A DNA stretch of 41,567 nucleotides from Schoenoplectus triqueter (Eukaryota > Streptophyta > Magnoliopsida > Poales > Cyperaceae): contig CAXKVV010001673.1 in NCBI GenBank assembly GCA_964058805.1, positions 1 to 41,567 on the forward strand, given 5' to 3'. Positions 1 through 11,273 of the stretch are shown here, piece by piece; position 1 is the stretch's first letter, and every line of letters starts with the position of its first letter. Below the pieces are notes generated by a model that saw nothing but the letters and a program-made list of their open reading frames with translations, had not been told where the DNA came from and did no database searches. A program made the position numbers and the translations under genes.

Positions 1-933
1 ACAAAAAAAAATCAAAATGAAAATCCTTTTAACTCTGCAACTGACTGTGATCCAAATATGAAGAATCGTGTAACTAGAATATAATAATGCTATAATGGTG
101 GTGAATATGTTTAGTTGGCAAGTCTCTCGAGTTCTTATTGTGTCATTTATCATTTTTGAAATTCTCTATTTGAATAAAGAATGATAAACTATACTAGCTA
201 CATTTTGTTTAGAAAAAAAAAAATCTATCGGAGAACTTAAAAATACCTGTCGGATGAGCTCAAGGTCCCTCTCTGGTTAGTTCCAGACTTCCAGCTCATC
301 ATTAATTTCGTAAACAAGAAAGCCTATAGAATAAGCAACAAATTTGATGAACCTAGAGACAAATCAGGGATGGTTCTTAGGATGGTTATAGATGAAGATA
401 GATACTAAATTTCATAATTAAATTGTATGTTAAGTGTACCATTAAAAATGACTAATCTATATAATTTGTCAATCACTCATAATGATTAAAAAAATAATCC
501 TGATGAGTATATAGTTCCAAGTTTTTGCACGTTAATTGGTCAGAATTATAGATTTTTTTTCTTTAAAAAGATCAAGGTTAAGTCTTAAAAGTAGAATAAT
601 AATAATAATAATAATAAAAGGTTGAGATTCATTTTTTTTCCAAATCCCTGCAATTATTCTATGCCATTCAGTTTACATCAAGTCTGCAAATAATATTCCT
701 CGAACGACTAAGATTCCTTCTCTGCTTTTTCAAAAGAAAATGATTGATCGTTCTATTAAATGAATAAATGAATATATCAAAAGGAGAAAATTTACACCCA
801 TTCCATAAAACGAGTAGCAATAGAATTATAAATGATGAAGTTATAGTATTCACTATTCCATCATAATAAAAAATACCACTAAAAGATTCTTGTACAAATT
901 CTCTCCCAATCACGCAGTAGTTGCCGGATCATG

Positions 934-1113
934 CAGTGTAATATATGAAATTATTGAATTGCTTTAAAATATGTGCCAGTATACATCTCATTTACGGTAG
1001 TTGTGTGTACTGTGTGCTTAATGCTGAAATTCTAATTTACTGCATAGCAGCATTATACAGTGTAATATATGAATTATTGAATTGCTTTAAAATATGTGCC
1101 AGTATACATCTCA
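934..1113. repeat. Spaced direct repeat, two ~57-bp copies
   Basis: Positions 934-990 and 1058-1113 are near-identical, differing by one A, and are separated by 67 bp of unrelated sequence. Both copies start CAGTGTAATATATGAA and end TATACATCTCA. An ORF running through them carries the same short peptide twice, which is a by-product of the duplication and not evidence of a gene. Confidence 0.9.
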
Positions 1114-2169
1114 AAATAATTCAACCGACTACATATTGCACAATACAACACTATGTAGAAATAAATAAGAATTCCCAATTCTCATCTCTATATAGTTGTT
1201 GCCAACTTCAGAAAATAAAATGTGTACTGTCACAGTATCAAGGTTTAATGGTAGTGATATTATCTTCCATTGTCGATATCTAGAGATTAAATTCTAGCAG
1301 GAATTGGATTGAGATTAGTTTAAAAAAGGATGCGAGAGTTATATGTGTGCTTACGGACTTGTAATAAAAAAATAAAATAAAATGTGTACTCATCATCACA
1401 TGACAGGACTCGCACTTCAGTTTTCATTATATGAGAGGATTCAACAAATTTTAGTAAAGATGAGAGTCTAAATTAGTAAGCTACTTAACTTTTATAATTC
1501 ATAAAAGATTCAGTTTGGAACATGCTGCCTCCCATATGAGCATTGCCTTTTGAGAAGATTTAAATTCATCCGAATCTTTTAAAAATTTTATATCCCCTTT
1601 CTCAATATCGTCAATTGATTTTCCATCGAACAATTGTGAGCATCGTATTGTGCATACTTGACTGGATCATACCACGATGTTATAATTTATTCAGTACTTT
1701 AGTATAATGACTCTTGTAAAATTTATTAATCATACAAATTTATAGTATATTATTATTCTACTTTTTTATTTTTTACATACTCTGTTTCAAATTTTGTAGC
1801 AAGATAAATTGATTTAATTTCAAATGTCCATCTCATCTATAAGCTCAATTCCCAATGTATGTTAAGATCATAAGCTTTTTTATTACCGTTTCGATTGAAG
1901 GTAAATATAAAAGAAAAATGTAATAGAGACACCAATCAATTTCAAAATCGATACAATACAGACTATGTATTTATTTTAAGTGTTATTATTCATGTTAATG
2001 ACTTATTATGTCACTTATTTTGTATTATATTTTTTATTTAACTTGGATATCATTAATATGAATAATGAAGTCTATATCGATTTTGATATATGCGTATCAG
2101 CTTCCAATATAAAAATATATGAAAAACATTTGGGAGATACCATCACCAAAACCGATTTTATTATCCAAG

Positions 2170-2320
2170 TTAAATGAGTTATTATTTATGTTAACGACTT
2201 AATAATATAGCTTATTTTGTGCAGTATATTTTATTTAATTAAATATCACTTATAACAAAGTACTATACAAAAAAAGTTGTATACTAAAATTATTAACATC
2301 AATAATAACTCATTTTAAAT
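2170..2320. repeat. Inverted repeat, possible decayed MITE
   Basis: The left arm near 2170-2196 (AATGAGTTATTATTTATG) is matched, with about one mismatch in 20, by the reverse complement of the arm near 2294-2320. The AT-rich interior has weaker complementarity. A diverged direct copy of the left arm and its following ~50 bp lies at 1978-2052. No target duplication was found, so the element type is open. Confidence 0.5.
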
Positions 2321-2637
2321 GTATAATAAAGGTGATATCAACACATTATCTACGATGCTATCTATGTATCAGCTCCCAAAATATATTTATGTAAAGCAAA
2401 GTCTATATAATCTCTTCAATACAATTTTCATATTCAAGATGAAATACGGAGCAACTCTAGTCTCTATTAGAAAACGTAACACCATCCTTATCCTCCATGT
2501 CATGTCACCCAAAAAATAATATAAATCAGTAATCGATTTTTTTGACGGGAGACAACTTTTGAGATCCATATGTTTTTGTTGTATAATTAAATTGTCAAAT
2601 AATACCATAATAAGTTCTGATTTTCAAAACAGCGTTG

Positions 2638-2642
2638 CTACC
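2638..2642. repeat. Target-site duplication, left copy (CTACC)
   Basis: CTACC lies directly left of the copia element and is repeated at 7869-7873 directly right of it. Five bases is the usual duplication length for Ty1/copia integrases. The two flanks actually share CTACCAAT, because the left LTR begins with AAT instead of TGT. Confidence 0.85.
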
Positions 2643-2889
2643 AATAGAAATTCAGAAGCTTATATCTCTAATTGATGTTATTGAATATTTGTTGTATATA
2701 TCAAAAAAACGTAACTGTACAGTGATTACATTTGCTATATATATTATCGATAGTGTACCAACGGTACACTACAGTAATATAAACGGTATTATTACCGTTG
2801 AGTACTCTAACAATGTTCTAACCCATTAATGGGCCTATGATGACTCTGAGGCCCAATAATAATTATATTTACAATTTTATATTTTAACA
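2643..2889 (-). repeat. 3' LTR of the copia element
   Basis: This 247-bp repeat matches 7622-7868 except at two internal transitions (A for G near 2723, G for A near 2747) and at its outer end, which reads AATAG where the other copy reads TGTAG. Its inner end is TGTT on the element's sense strand, adjoining the polypurine tract. The pol stop codon lies just inside it. Confidence 0.95.
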
Positions 2890-5800
2890 CTCCCCCTCAA
2901 GTTCGGATTGTAAATATCGATCAATCCCAACTTGACAACGTTATCTTCAAATGGAGCGGGTTCCAAACTCTTCGTAAGAATATCTGCTAATTGTTCCTTG
3001 CTTCTAACATACGGAGTTTCTATTTCCTTTGCTTGTAATTTTTCTCGTATGAAGTGGCAATCCACTTCAATATGCTTTGTTCTCTCGTGAAACACCGGAT
3101 TTGACGCTATGTGGCACGCCGCTTGATTATCACAAAACATTTTCATTGGTGAATGAGTTATGATATTCAAGTCGGCTAATAGTTGTTTTATCCAAATCAT
3201 TTCGCTTGTGGTTGATGCCATAGCTCGGTATTCGGCCTCGGCACTTGACCTTGCTACAACGTTTTGTTTCTTGCTTTTCCATGTGACTATATTTCCGCCT
3301 ACAAATGTACAATAGCCGGTTGTAGATTTTCTATCGAAGCTTTCGGCCCAATCTGCATCGGTATGGCCACATATCTCATTAGAATTATTATTTTTCATAA
3401 GTATTCCCTTTCCGGGCGTTCTCTTTAAATATTTTAGGATTTTATCAATTGCTTCCAAATGACATGATCATGGAGAATGCATGAATTGGCTTACTTGACT
3501 AACTGAAAAAGCGAGATCTGGTCGAGTCACGGTGAGATAAATTAGTTTTCCTACTAACCTTTGATATTGGTTTATATTCTCTATAGGTTGTCCATCTTCG
3601 GTGTTCAATTTCTTTTTGCAATCCATAGGAGTTGATGATGGCTTACAACCTAACTTTCCGGTTTCTCTAAGCAAGTCAAGCACATACTTTCGTTGTGAAA
3701 GAAATAAATTTCCTTGTGAGTGAGCTATCTCTATGCCCAAAAAATATTTCAAGTAACCAAGGTCTTTAATGTCAAACTTATCTTTTAGACGTTTTTTGAT
3801 ATTTTGTATGTTTTCCTCATTATTACCGGTAATTATAATATCATCGACATATACAAGTATAACGGTTATGCAAGTATGATCAATTTTAACAAACAAGGAG
3901 TGATCGGAGTTACTAATTTTAAAATTCCAAGAAATTAAATAAGAGCTAAGTTTTTCATACCATGCTCGTGGTGATTGCTTTAGTCCATAAATTGATTTTA
4001 TTAACTTACAAGTCATATTTGTACCTTCTTCCTTCTTGTAGCCGGGCGGTAGTGTCATGTACACTTCTTCCTCAAGCGTCCCTTGAAGAAAGGCATTTCT
4101 AACGTCCATTTGATATAGGTTTCATTCTTGGTTTACCGCAATGGACAATAATATTCTAACGGTATTCATTTTTGCCACTGGTGCAAATGTTTCTTGGTAA
4201 TCTATACCATAGGTTTGCGTATAGCCTTTTGCAACTAATCTAGCCTTATACCGTTCTATGGTTCCATTACTATTGTATTTTATTTTGTACACCCATTTAC
4301 ACCCAACCGATTTTTTATTTTTAGGTAATTGCATTATTACCCAAGTTTTATTCTTTTCTAAGGCATCCAACTCTTCCCTCATTGCTTTACACCATATTGG
4401 ACAAGTGATTGCTTCTTGGTAGGTATTGGGTTCTTGTGTCTTTGTTATAGACGTTAAAAATGAGGTATGTTTAGGTGAGATATATATGTATGAAATGAAA
4501 TCTTGAATAGGATATTGTACCTTGTATGTAACGAAGTCTCTAAGTCAAGTGGATGGTTGAGGTATTCTTGAAGATCGCCTTGCCTCAATCTCCCCCTCAA
4601 TGCTAAGCTCACCTTCACTTGCTTCCTCATCTTGAGTGGTTGGCTCAACCTCAATGATTCTTTTTTCTAATTCTTTATTTTCTAAGGTATCTAGACCATA
4701 TAATTGTGGCAAAATTGGGTTGGCTTGATCAATGGTATTCGGATTTACTTGATTCTCTATCTTATTTTTTTCTTTAAAAAATGATTCATTTTCAACAAAT
4801 ATTATATCTCTAGAAATATAAGATTTCTTATGAATAGGGTCATAGCATTTATATCCTTTAGAATATGAAGAATACCCTAAGAAAATAGTTTTTATAGAAT
4901 TTACATCAAGTTTATCTTTTCTTTTAATTTTGACAAAACAAACGCATCCAAAAATTCTTAGATGATTTATATTAATTTTTCTTTGAAAAAGTACTTCTAA
5001 TGGAATTTTATTTCCTAATGGTGCACTTGGCAACCTATTTATTAAATAGTTAGCATTTAAAATAGCGTCGGACCAATATACCTTTGGAACATTATTTTGA
5101 AACAATAGAGCTCGTGTTACTTCTAAAAGATGTCTATTTTTTCTTTCCGAAATACCGTTTTGTTCGGGTGTATTTATACATGTAGTTTGATGTATAATTC
5201 CTTTATCTCTAAATAAGTTTGAGAATTTATTATTAACAAATTCGGTTCCATTATCCGAACGAAAAGTTTTGATTTTTCCATTGTATTGGGTTTGAACTCT
5301 ATTAACAAATTCTTCAAAGCAATTAAATACTTCATCTTTTGATCTTAAAAGATATAGCCAAGTATTTCTAGAAAAATCATCAATAAATATCACAAAATAT
5401 TTAAATCCATTATACGAAATTAAGGGGGCCGGCCCCCATACATCAGAGTGCACTAATTCAAATATATTTTGAGTCTTACTAGTTGACAAAGGAAAAGGAA
5501 GCCTAGTTTGCTTAGCTAATTTGCAAACATCACAATTAATACAAGTTTTCAATGAATTATCAAAAAAAGAATTTAAAACTTTATTGGATGGATGTCCTAA
5601 TCGTTTGTGCCAGAGTCCATAATCCTCGCTTTTTGCTAAAACACATTTCTTCTCTTGAGGTTTCAAAACATACAAGTCGTTTTCAAGTACTCCTTCACCA
5701 ATCATTGTCCCGGTCTCCCGGTCTTGAAATTTCACGATTTTAGAAGAAAATATAACGCTACAATTTAATTTTCTTGTTAATTTTGGTATTGAAATTAAAT

Positions 5801-7163
5801 TAGTTGAAAAAGAACTTAGATATAAAATATTCGTAATTTTGGTTGAAAGTAAATTTGTTTCTCCTATACCATTGATTTTTGCCTTCATCCCATTTGCCAC
5901 TAGAACAAATTGTTCATCATTTATTGGTTCTAACTTTGTTAATAACTTTTTATTACAAAACATATGATCCGTTGCCCCGCTATCAAGGATAATTTTATTA
6001 TTTAGATTAGCTTTAAAAGAGTTTAGGGATATACCATCATTGTTTTGTTTGGAATACCACATGGAAAATTGTTGGAATAATTGTTGCATCTGATCTCCTC
6101 TGTCTGACCCGGATGACTCACTCTGGTTGAGCTCCTTTGATTGTCTCCGCACCGGATCAAGTGTGGCGCTTGCCACTGCATCAAATTCGCCGCTAGCTTT
6201 TCTCGCTGTCGAGAAGCTTCTCGCTTCTTCTTTCTTGTTCATCGGTTGAGATAAAATTTTATCCCTCCAGTTCTCTCTTTCTCCCTTCCGACTCCCGTTG
6301 CTCCTTTCTACCCATCCCGCCGGCCTCAGTTCAGGGTGGAGGAACCAGCAAGTTTCTTGCTTGTGGCCGAGTTGTTTGCAGTGAGTGCACTTGATTTGTA
6401 CTGTGCCTTTGCCTTTGAAATTAGGGTTTTTGTGAAACTTTGTGGTGAGTGCATGAGCTTCGCACTCCTCTTCGGTAACGATTTGTGGGCCCCTCATGAC
6501 ACTTCGCCGAGTCTCCTCTTGCTCTATAATGGCAGCGATTTTCTCTAAAGAGGGCAAAGTTGTATTGAGAAGGATTTGCGATCGGGTCTGTTCATAACTA
6601 GAATCCAGGTTTGCCAATAACTGAAACACCCTCTCTTGGTCTTTTCGTTCTTGGATTTCCTCTGGATTTGTTGTATCAGGTTGGAGAATGTCCAATTCGT
6701 CCCATTTTTTTTGCATTTCAGAGTATAATTGGGCAAATGTTTTCTGGCCTTGTTTATTTGAGACGATTTCTTGCTTGATTTGGAATATGTGTGCATAATT
6801 GTCTGTTTTGCCGAATCTCCTTTTTAGACAGTTCCACATCTCATGTGATGTCTCGGCTCTGTGTACTAGTTGCTCACTAATACTGGGTTCCATTGAGTGT
6901 AAAAGCCAGGATAGGATTATGCTATCCTGTATTTCCCATTCCTCGGCTTCTTGTGCTGTGGTTGGTTTTTGCCTTGTGCCATCTATGTACCCTATTTTGC
7001 CTTTTCCTCTGAGGGATATTCGTGCTGCCTTAGCCCATGATTGGTAATTTTTGCCATTTAGCAGCATAGATGTGAGCCTTAAGGAGGTATTAATATCCAT
7101 AGTTTCTCTTGTGGAGGTTGCTGTGTTGGTATCGATGCCCGTACCAGTACTTCCGTGACTCAT
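2877..7163 (-). pseudogene. Copia gag-pol polyprotein with three in-frame TGA codons
   Basis: The frame runs 1428 codons without any frameshift but is interrupted by TGA at 4545-4547, 4122-4124 and 3468-3470. Visible domains, in order: a copia Gag core (residues ~30-220), a CX2CX4HX4C zinc knuckle (C259-C272), an aspartic protease with DSGAT at 394-398, a GAG-pre-integrase HX4H/CX2C finger (H519, H524, C544, C547), an integrase core with D574, D637 and E673 in D-35-E spacing, reverse transcriptase with YVDD near 3851-3840, and an RNase H with the DADW motif in the last segment. The frame ends through the polypurine tract into the 3' LTR. The stops fit CGA-to-TGA, TGG-to-TGA and CGA-to-TGA changes, judged from conserved neighbours. 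The protein would make a virus-like particle and integrate cDNA; this copy is dead as it stands. Confidence 0.95.
2890..2898 (-). other. Polypurine tract of the copia element
   Basis: On the minus strand GAGGGGGAG directly precedes the TGTTAAAAT start of the 3' LTR. This is the usual place and composition for plus-strand DNA priming. It also lies inside the last codons of pol. Confidence 0.93.
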
Positions 7164-7607
7164 GGTTTTTTGGTGATTTTTGACTTTCGTATGATAAGAA
7201 CAGATATGTCTCTGATCTGGTATGGGTATCTGATATTTTCTGGTAAAGCCTCGGTTGTGTTGGTCTTTTGAGCTTTTTCTGGTATCGGACAGATGGTTTT
7301 TTTTCTTCTGATAAGAGCTGGTTTTGCTAACAGGAACAGATATTATATTTTATCTTAGTCTTTGCTGGTATTTTGCTGTTAGCATCTGGTATTGTACTGA
7401 TAAGAACTGGTATTTGCTGATAAAAACAGATATTACAGCTGGTATGGTACTGGTATTGTACTGGTACCTGATATGCATCTCCTCACAGCAAGGCTGGTAT
7501 AAGAACAGATGCTACAGATCACCTTTTTGTGAGTCGAAGATATATGTCAGGTACTGGTATGATATGAGTATACTTCGGTATATGATGACAAGATCGAATA
7601 ATCAGAT
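7164..7607 (-). other. Copia leader, noncoding, rich in ATACCAG motifs
   Basis: This is the untranslated leader between primer site and gag ATG. The heptamer CTGGTAT occurs about nine times on the plus strand (ATACCAG in the element's RNA), mixed with CAGATA-type words. The open frame on the opposite strand through this stretch follows from the repeated motif and is not a gene. Confidence 0.75.
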
Positions 7608-7621
7608 CTGCTCTGATACCA
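7608..7621 (-). other. Primer-binding site for initiator-Met tRNA
   Basis: On the minus strand TGGTATCAGAGCAG starts at the base right after the 5' LTR terminal CA. TGGTATCAGAGC is the standard plant retrotransposon complement to the 3' end of initiator methionine tRNA. Confidence 0.95.
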
Positions 7622-7868
7622 TGTAGAAATTCAGAAGCTTATATCTCTAATTGATGTTATTGAATATTTGTTGTATATATCAAAAAAACGTAACTGTACA
7701 GTGGTTACATTTGCTATATATATTATCAATAGTGTACCAACGGTACACTACAGTAATATAAACGGTATTATTACCGTTGAGTACTCTAACAATGTTCTAA
7801 CCCATTAATGGGCCTATGATGACTCTGAGGCCCAATAATAATTATATTTACAATTTTATATTTTAACA
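7622..7868 (-). repeat. 5' LTR of the copia element
   Basis: This 247-bp repeat has canonical TG...CA ends on its sense strand (TGTTAAAAT to TTTCTACA). It should carry the element's promoter and polyadenylation signal. It is the better-preserved of the two LTRs at its outer TG/CA bases. Confidence 0.95.
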
Positions 7869-7873
7869 CTACC
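7869..7873. repeat. Target-site duplication, right copy (CTACC)
   Basis: This matches 2638-2642 exactly and closes the copia insertion. Confidence 0.85.
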
Positions 7874-9001
7874 AATGAGGAATGATTGAAAACATTGATT
7901 GGTCTTTTAGCTTAGGCGGCACGGAGGTGCAATTTGCTGGTTAAGTTTGGTACATACGAGCTTGACACTTTTGGACTGATTGTTTCCTTTTGGGTCAAAT
8001 TTTGTTGAAGTCAGGTCATATCAGCTTAAGTCTGCGGCTTGATTTGACACGGTTTAAAGAAAAAAAAAAGACTAAATAAAATATTTTTGTTAATTTTGTT
8101 GTGCTTATTTTTCACTCTTTGAAGATGTGACCAAAATCGGATTGAAATTTCGTTGAAAGTTCTGGCTGGATACACAATCAAAAGGAAAAGAAAAGGAATA
8201 ACACAAATTAACAAAGAAAGAAAACTATATAGTTGTGGGCGTAAATTTACATACCCTTGGTAAATTTTTATGTGGCAGTAATATAGACATGTACTTGGGA
8301 GAGAGTACATCCATGAGTGAAGTGTTCTAGATTTTCAATATGTTTGCAAGATCTATACTAATATTGCAATATCCTCTAGCAATGCGTCAATCGAGTTATC
8401 TTAATGAAAAGTTGAGAAATTTATCTGTAATATCGCATAAACATTATCTACGCATCTACATTGTAGTAGAATGTACCTCAATAGTTACTTCTATGAGCCA
8501 TGTTATTAAAACCGGACCAGACTTTGGTCCGCGACTGCTACCATAGAAGAGATGGCATTCTTCTATGGCAGAACTCTGTCATTGAACGATCCGGATGGTC
8601 CGATTTAATTTAAACTGTCTAGATTTTGCTAATAAGGGGTGAGGTTTTATATTTTATTTTGTGGGCCCCACCTGTCATAGACACAATGACATGATCTTGT
8701 CATCACATCTATAACAGTGGATGTGAATCCCAGGGCTGGGCTCATACCCAAAATTTATACATTGGAAGCATGACAATAATGTACTAATCTTCACTATGCA
8801 AGTTTTAGTGAAATAATGCAATTTTCTTTCTTTACTCCTCAACACTCAACAGGATCGCAATAGCACCCAAACAAAAATATCCATGAAAGTTCAACATCAG
8901 TGATATGGAAAAAGATCACAGCTACTATAGCACCAAAATATACAAACTTCCACGTAAACAATCCTACTGAAAAAGAAAGACCATGCCCTTCCAAAAAGAA
9001 A
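7874..9001. other. Intergenic, no gene; hairpin and possible MITE remnant near 8500-8610
   Basis: No coding evidence was seen. CCATAGAAGA (8541-8550) pairs with TCTTCTATGG (8559-8568) across an 8-base loop. It is flanked by ACCGGACCAG and GGATGGTCCG words that are roughly inverted copies of each other, as in some plant MITEs. No target duplication was found. The right part is the 3' flank of the DNL gene. Confidence 0.5.
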
Positions 9002-10133
9002 TCATGAAGATTTACCGGTACCAGTGAAATCCTCTAGTGTAAAATTCAGTGTATCAACCGAACCTATCTTTACCTCTTCTCCTTTAGCAGCAAGGAAATC
9101 CTCCACACTGCCAGGTTGACCAAACCAGCCAAGCCGATCAGCAATCAGGTGAAAATTGTTGCACCCAGGACAACGTGCCACCACAACTCCTTTTTCATAT
9201 GACTCGCGAGAAGCTGTCTTCATGGATCGAGTCTCACAGACCTTGCATGTAAATATCATGGCCATGTCATGCCTTGTTGAAATCTTCAAGTTTGAAAATG
9301 CTTTGTAAGTCACATTTAGCTCTTCCTCAGATTTGGAAACTATGTTGGAATTGGTCTCCGATGATTTTGGGTCATCTTGAAGTTCAGAAACTGGTATTGC
9401 TGGTTTGGCCTTTGTACTGGTAAGCCTAATGTCACCTGCTAGACATGAAGAAGAATAGGTTTATAATTTACCTCATACACAAACAAAATGACATGAATGC
9501 AGAGTTAAGGATTCAGAAGCAAATACTGTTACATGCCAAGTTGCCAATAGGTACTGGTAAATATTTGGCACTTGATCTTGCTTTGATCTGGAAATCATTT
9601 AAACAGGGTAACAATTAACCTATCTTATGGTTTTATCTGTCAGAATCCCGTTGGAATTGCATAAGATTTGTTTGATAGGATGAATCTCTGGCCTGGTAAC
9701 TGGTGCTGAGTTAGAGTGTGGCAAACAAAAGAGAATTACTTGCACAATGCATCTTTCACCTTTTTGTTAGAAATAGAAGTACTTAATTTGCTCAACTTAC
9801 TGCTTCCTCACTCATAGACTCACTGCCTCATTTTCTGGTAATACACAGCAATTGCTGTATTCCTAGTTCCAACAATAAAAAACTACGATACTACACTAGA
9901 CTAAGTTATATCTCTCTAAGCTAAGCTCTCAGTACCTCAAAACCACCAGATCGCAAGGAAGACCTTGCTATTGAAAATAAAGGTAAATGAAAGAGCAATA
10001 ACAGTAAAAATAAGAAACGACATGAAAAGGCAAGGTCCGCACCAGTGTCGAATAAAGGTAGAGCGAAACGGGTCCGGTTTAGTCCCAGAACCGAGCCGAG
10101 CCGGCGCTGAAGTAAGAGGCGAGCAGCAGCCAT
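9002..10133 (-). CDS. DNL-type zinc-finger protein (Zim17/HEP1/TIM15-like), spliced
   Basis: Proteins of this family bind and protect Hsp70 of mitochondria or plastids and keep it soluble. The last exon (about 9442-9002) is clear: CKVC and CPGC pairs form a four-cysteine zinc site, followed by HLIADRLGWFG, the family signature. The chain ends at TGA 9002-9004. An acceptor AG lies at the end of a pyrimidine-rich stretch just before GTGACATTAGG. The first exon starts at ATG 10133-10131 and codes for MAAARLLLQRRLGSVLG, an Arg/Leu-rich, acid-free presequence that suggests mitochondria. My preferred model has a 75-base intron (10042-9968), a tiny exon (9967-9944) and a second intron to about 9443; phases agree but the small exon is inferred. 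Two TGGGCC boxes lie upstream. A single-exon reading of 10133-9915 would give a hydrophobic tail and is less likely. Confidence 0.8.
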
Positions 10134-10254
10134 GGCTTGATAAGGAAGAAACCAACAAACCTCGCACCTCACCGGCGAACAGAGCGCAAAGAATTAATTA
10201 AAGAAATAACATAAGCGCAGCCGCACACAGGTTTTTAAGTAATTTCGCCACGCA

Positions 10255-10282
10255 TGGGCCTTAATTTGAACAGATTTGGGCC
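10255..10282 (-). promoter_or_regulatory. Two TGGGCC site II-type boxes upstream of the DNL gene
   Basis: TGGGCC occurs at 10255-10260 and 10277-10282, about 120-150 bp before the predicted start codon. TGGGCC/T (site II) boxes, bound by TCP factors, are frequent in promoters of plant nuclear genes for mitochondrial and ribosomal proteins. The assignment here is by position and motif only. Confidence 0.5.
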
Positions 10283-10450
10283 TGATATTCAAATTTCACT
10301 TGTTAATTGCTTTCTTTCATCCGCTCTTGCAGCAGTTGTGAGTTGTTGAGAGCATGATAGATTGATGGATGAGTGAACGATAAATTTAATTCTTGGTCTT
10401 TAAGAATTAAAAAAAGTCTTCCACTAAATTTGGATTTTCTCAATTTCAAA

Positions 10451-10547
10451 CTTCCATCAGACGGTCCGCGCCGACAGTAACAAGTTGGAGTGTTACTCTG
10501 ATGGAAGAGACTGACAGTAACAAGTTGGAGTGTAACTCTGATGGAAG
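10451..10547. repeat. Tandem pair of ~36-bp units with an inverted flank
   Basis: The unit beginning CGACAGTAACAAGTTGG (about 10472-10507) recurs with two changes at about 10512-10547. Each unit ends CTGATGGAAG, and its reverse complement CTTCCATCAG stands just before the first unit at 10451-10460, so the block can fold back. Confidence 0.85.
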
Positions 10548-11089
10548 CAGATGTGACTTATGATAAAAAATCGACCACATCTCGGAAAAATAGTGATAAA
10601 AATTATATGCATCTATGCAGTATGCACTTCCATTAACATATAAAAAAAGATAGATATACAGTTGAATAAAATTCTAAAGGCCAGTTGGATTTCGTGGTCA
10701 GAGCTTTGTAAGTCATAATCGAAGCTTCATCTGGATAGTGAGCATTCGACAGTGAAGTGAGAAACCATGATTTACACCACATCAGCACGAAAATTGATGA
10801 AATCACAAACTAAAAAACACTCAAAATCTGAATTTGCGAGAATCAAGTTAGAATGAATTTTTCTAATTGTAGCTTGCGCCGTTTAGAACTCCGCAAATCA
10901 TGGTTGAATACTTCGCTACGCATCGGAAACTTCATGATCGAACAGAACCTAAACCTAATGGAGAACTCTGCCTTCATCCCTAGTGCTCCCAAATTTGGTG
11001 TTCAGTGCTTGTTACTTCTGTTAAAAAATGCATATAAATTAAATTAAAAAAATTCATGATTGGTTAATATAATTTCACACTTTTAATAG
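10548..11089. other. Intergenic, no gene seen
   Basis: One 64-codon ORF at 10853-11047 shows no recognisable feature and no splice context. I see nothing else here. Confidence 0.5.
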
Positions 11090-11273
11090 CATTGATGGAA
11101 CCAGGATTTTAAATTGGAGGGACTGAGAATAGAGATATTAGATATTCACTACAAAGAAAAAAATTAAAGAGAGTACATATATATTTCTAAATATTTTATG
11201 AAATTATATATATTTTTTAGAAATTTCTGAAAATTAAAGAGGCTGGCACCTGCCCTCCTTGAATCCGTCACTG
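11090..11273. mobile_element. Small MITE-like inverted-repeat element
   Basis: The left end CATTGATGGAACCAGGATTT and the reverse complement of the right end, CAGTGACGGATTCAAGGAGG, are imperfect inverted repeats over about 30 bp, and both run into a GGAGGG word. The 184-bp AT-rich interior codes for nothing. Such short GGATCC/GGATTC-ended repeats are common in plant genomes. I found no clear target duplication. Confidence 0.6.

Larger units (their letters stand above)
1..2637. other. Intergenic AT-rich DNA, no gene seen
   Basis: No open frame here has recognisable domains. The short ORFs follow low-complexity or repeated DNA. The stretch holds a (AAT)n run near 596-617, a spaced direct repeat at 934-1113 and an inverted repeat near 2170-2320, listed separately. 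No tRNA or rRNA signature was seen. Confidence 0.7.
2643..7868 (-). mobile_element. Ty1/copia LTR retrotransposon, nearly complete
   Basis: This 5.2-kb element lies on the minus strand. In order along its own sense strand it has a 5' LTR (7622-7868), an initiator-Met tRNA primer site (7608-7621), a noncoding leader, a single gag-pol frame (7163-2877), a polypurine tract (2890-2898) and a 3' LTR (2643-2889). The 5-bp duplication CTACC flanks it. Integrase lies before reverse transcriptase, which is the Ty1/copia order. The two LTRs differ at only two internal positions plus the two terminal bases, which suggests a fairly recent insertion. Three in-frame TGA codons make this copy unable to produce its own polyprotein, though an intact relative could still mobilise it. 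I do not assign a copia lineage. Confidence 0.95.

Noticed and set aside
945..1283. 112-codon ORF with an internally repeated peptide
   Set aside because: The repeat comes from the direct duplication at 934-1113; no domain and no coding bias.
7324..7626. 100-codon ORF on the plus strand over the copia leader
   Set aside because: Results from the repeated CTGGTAT word; it runs antisense to the element and into its primer site.
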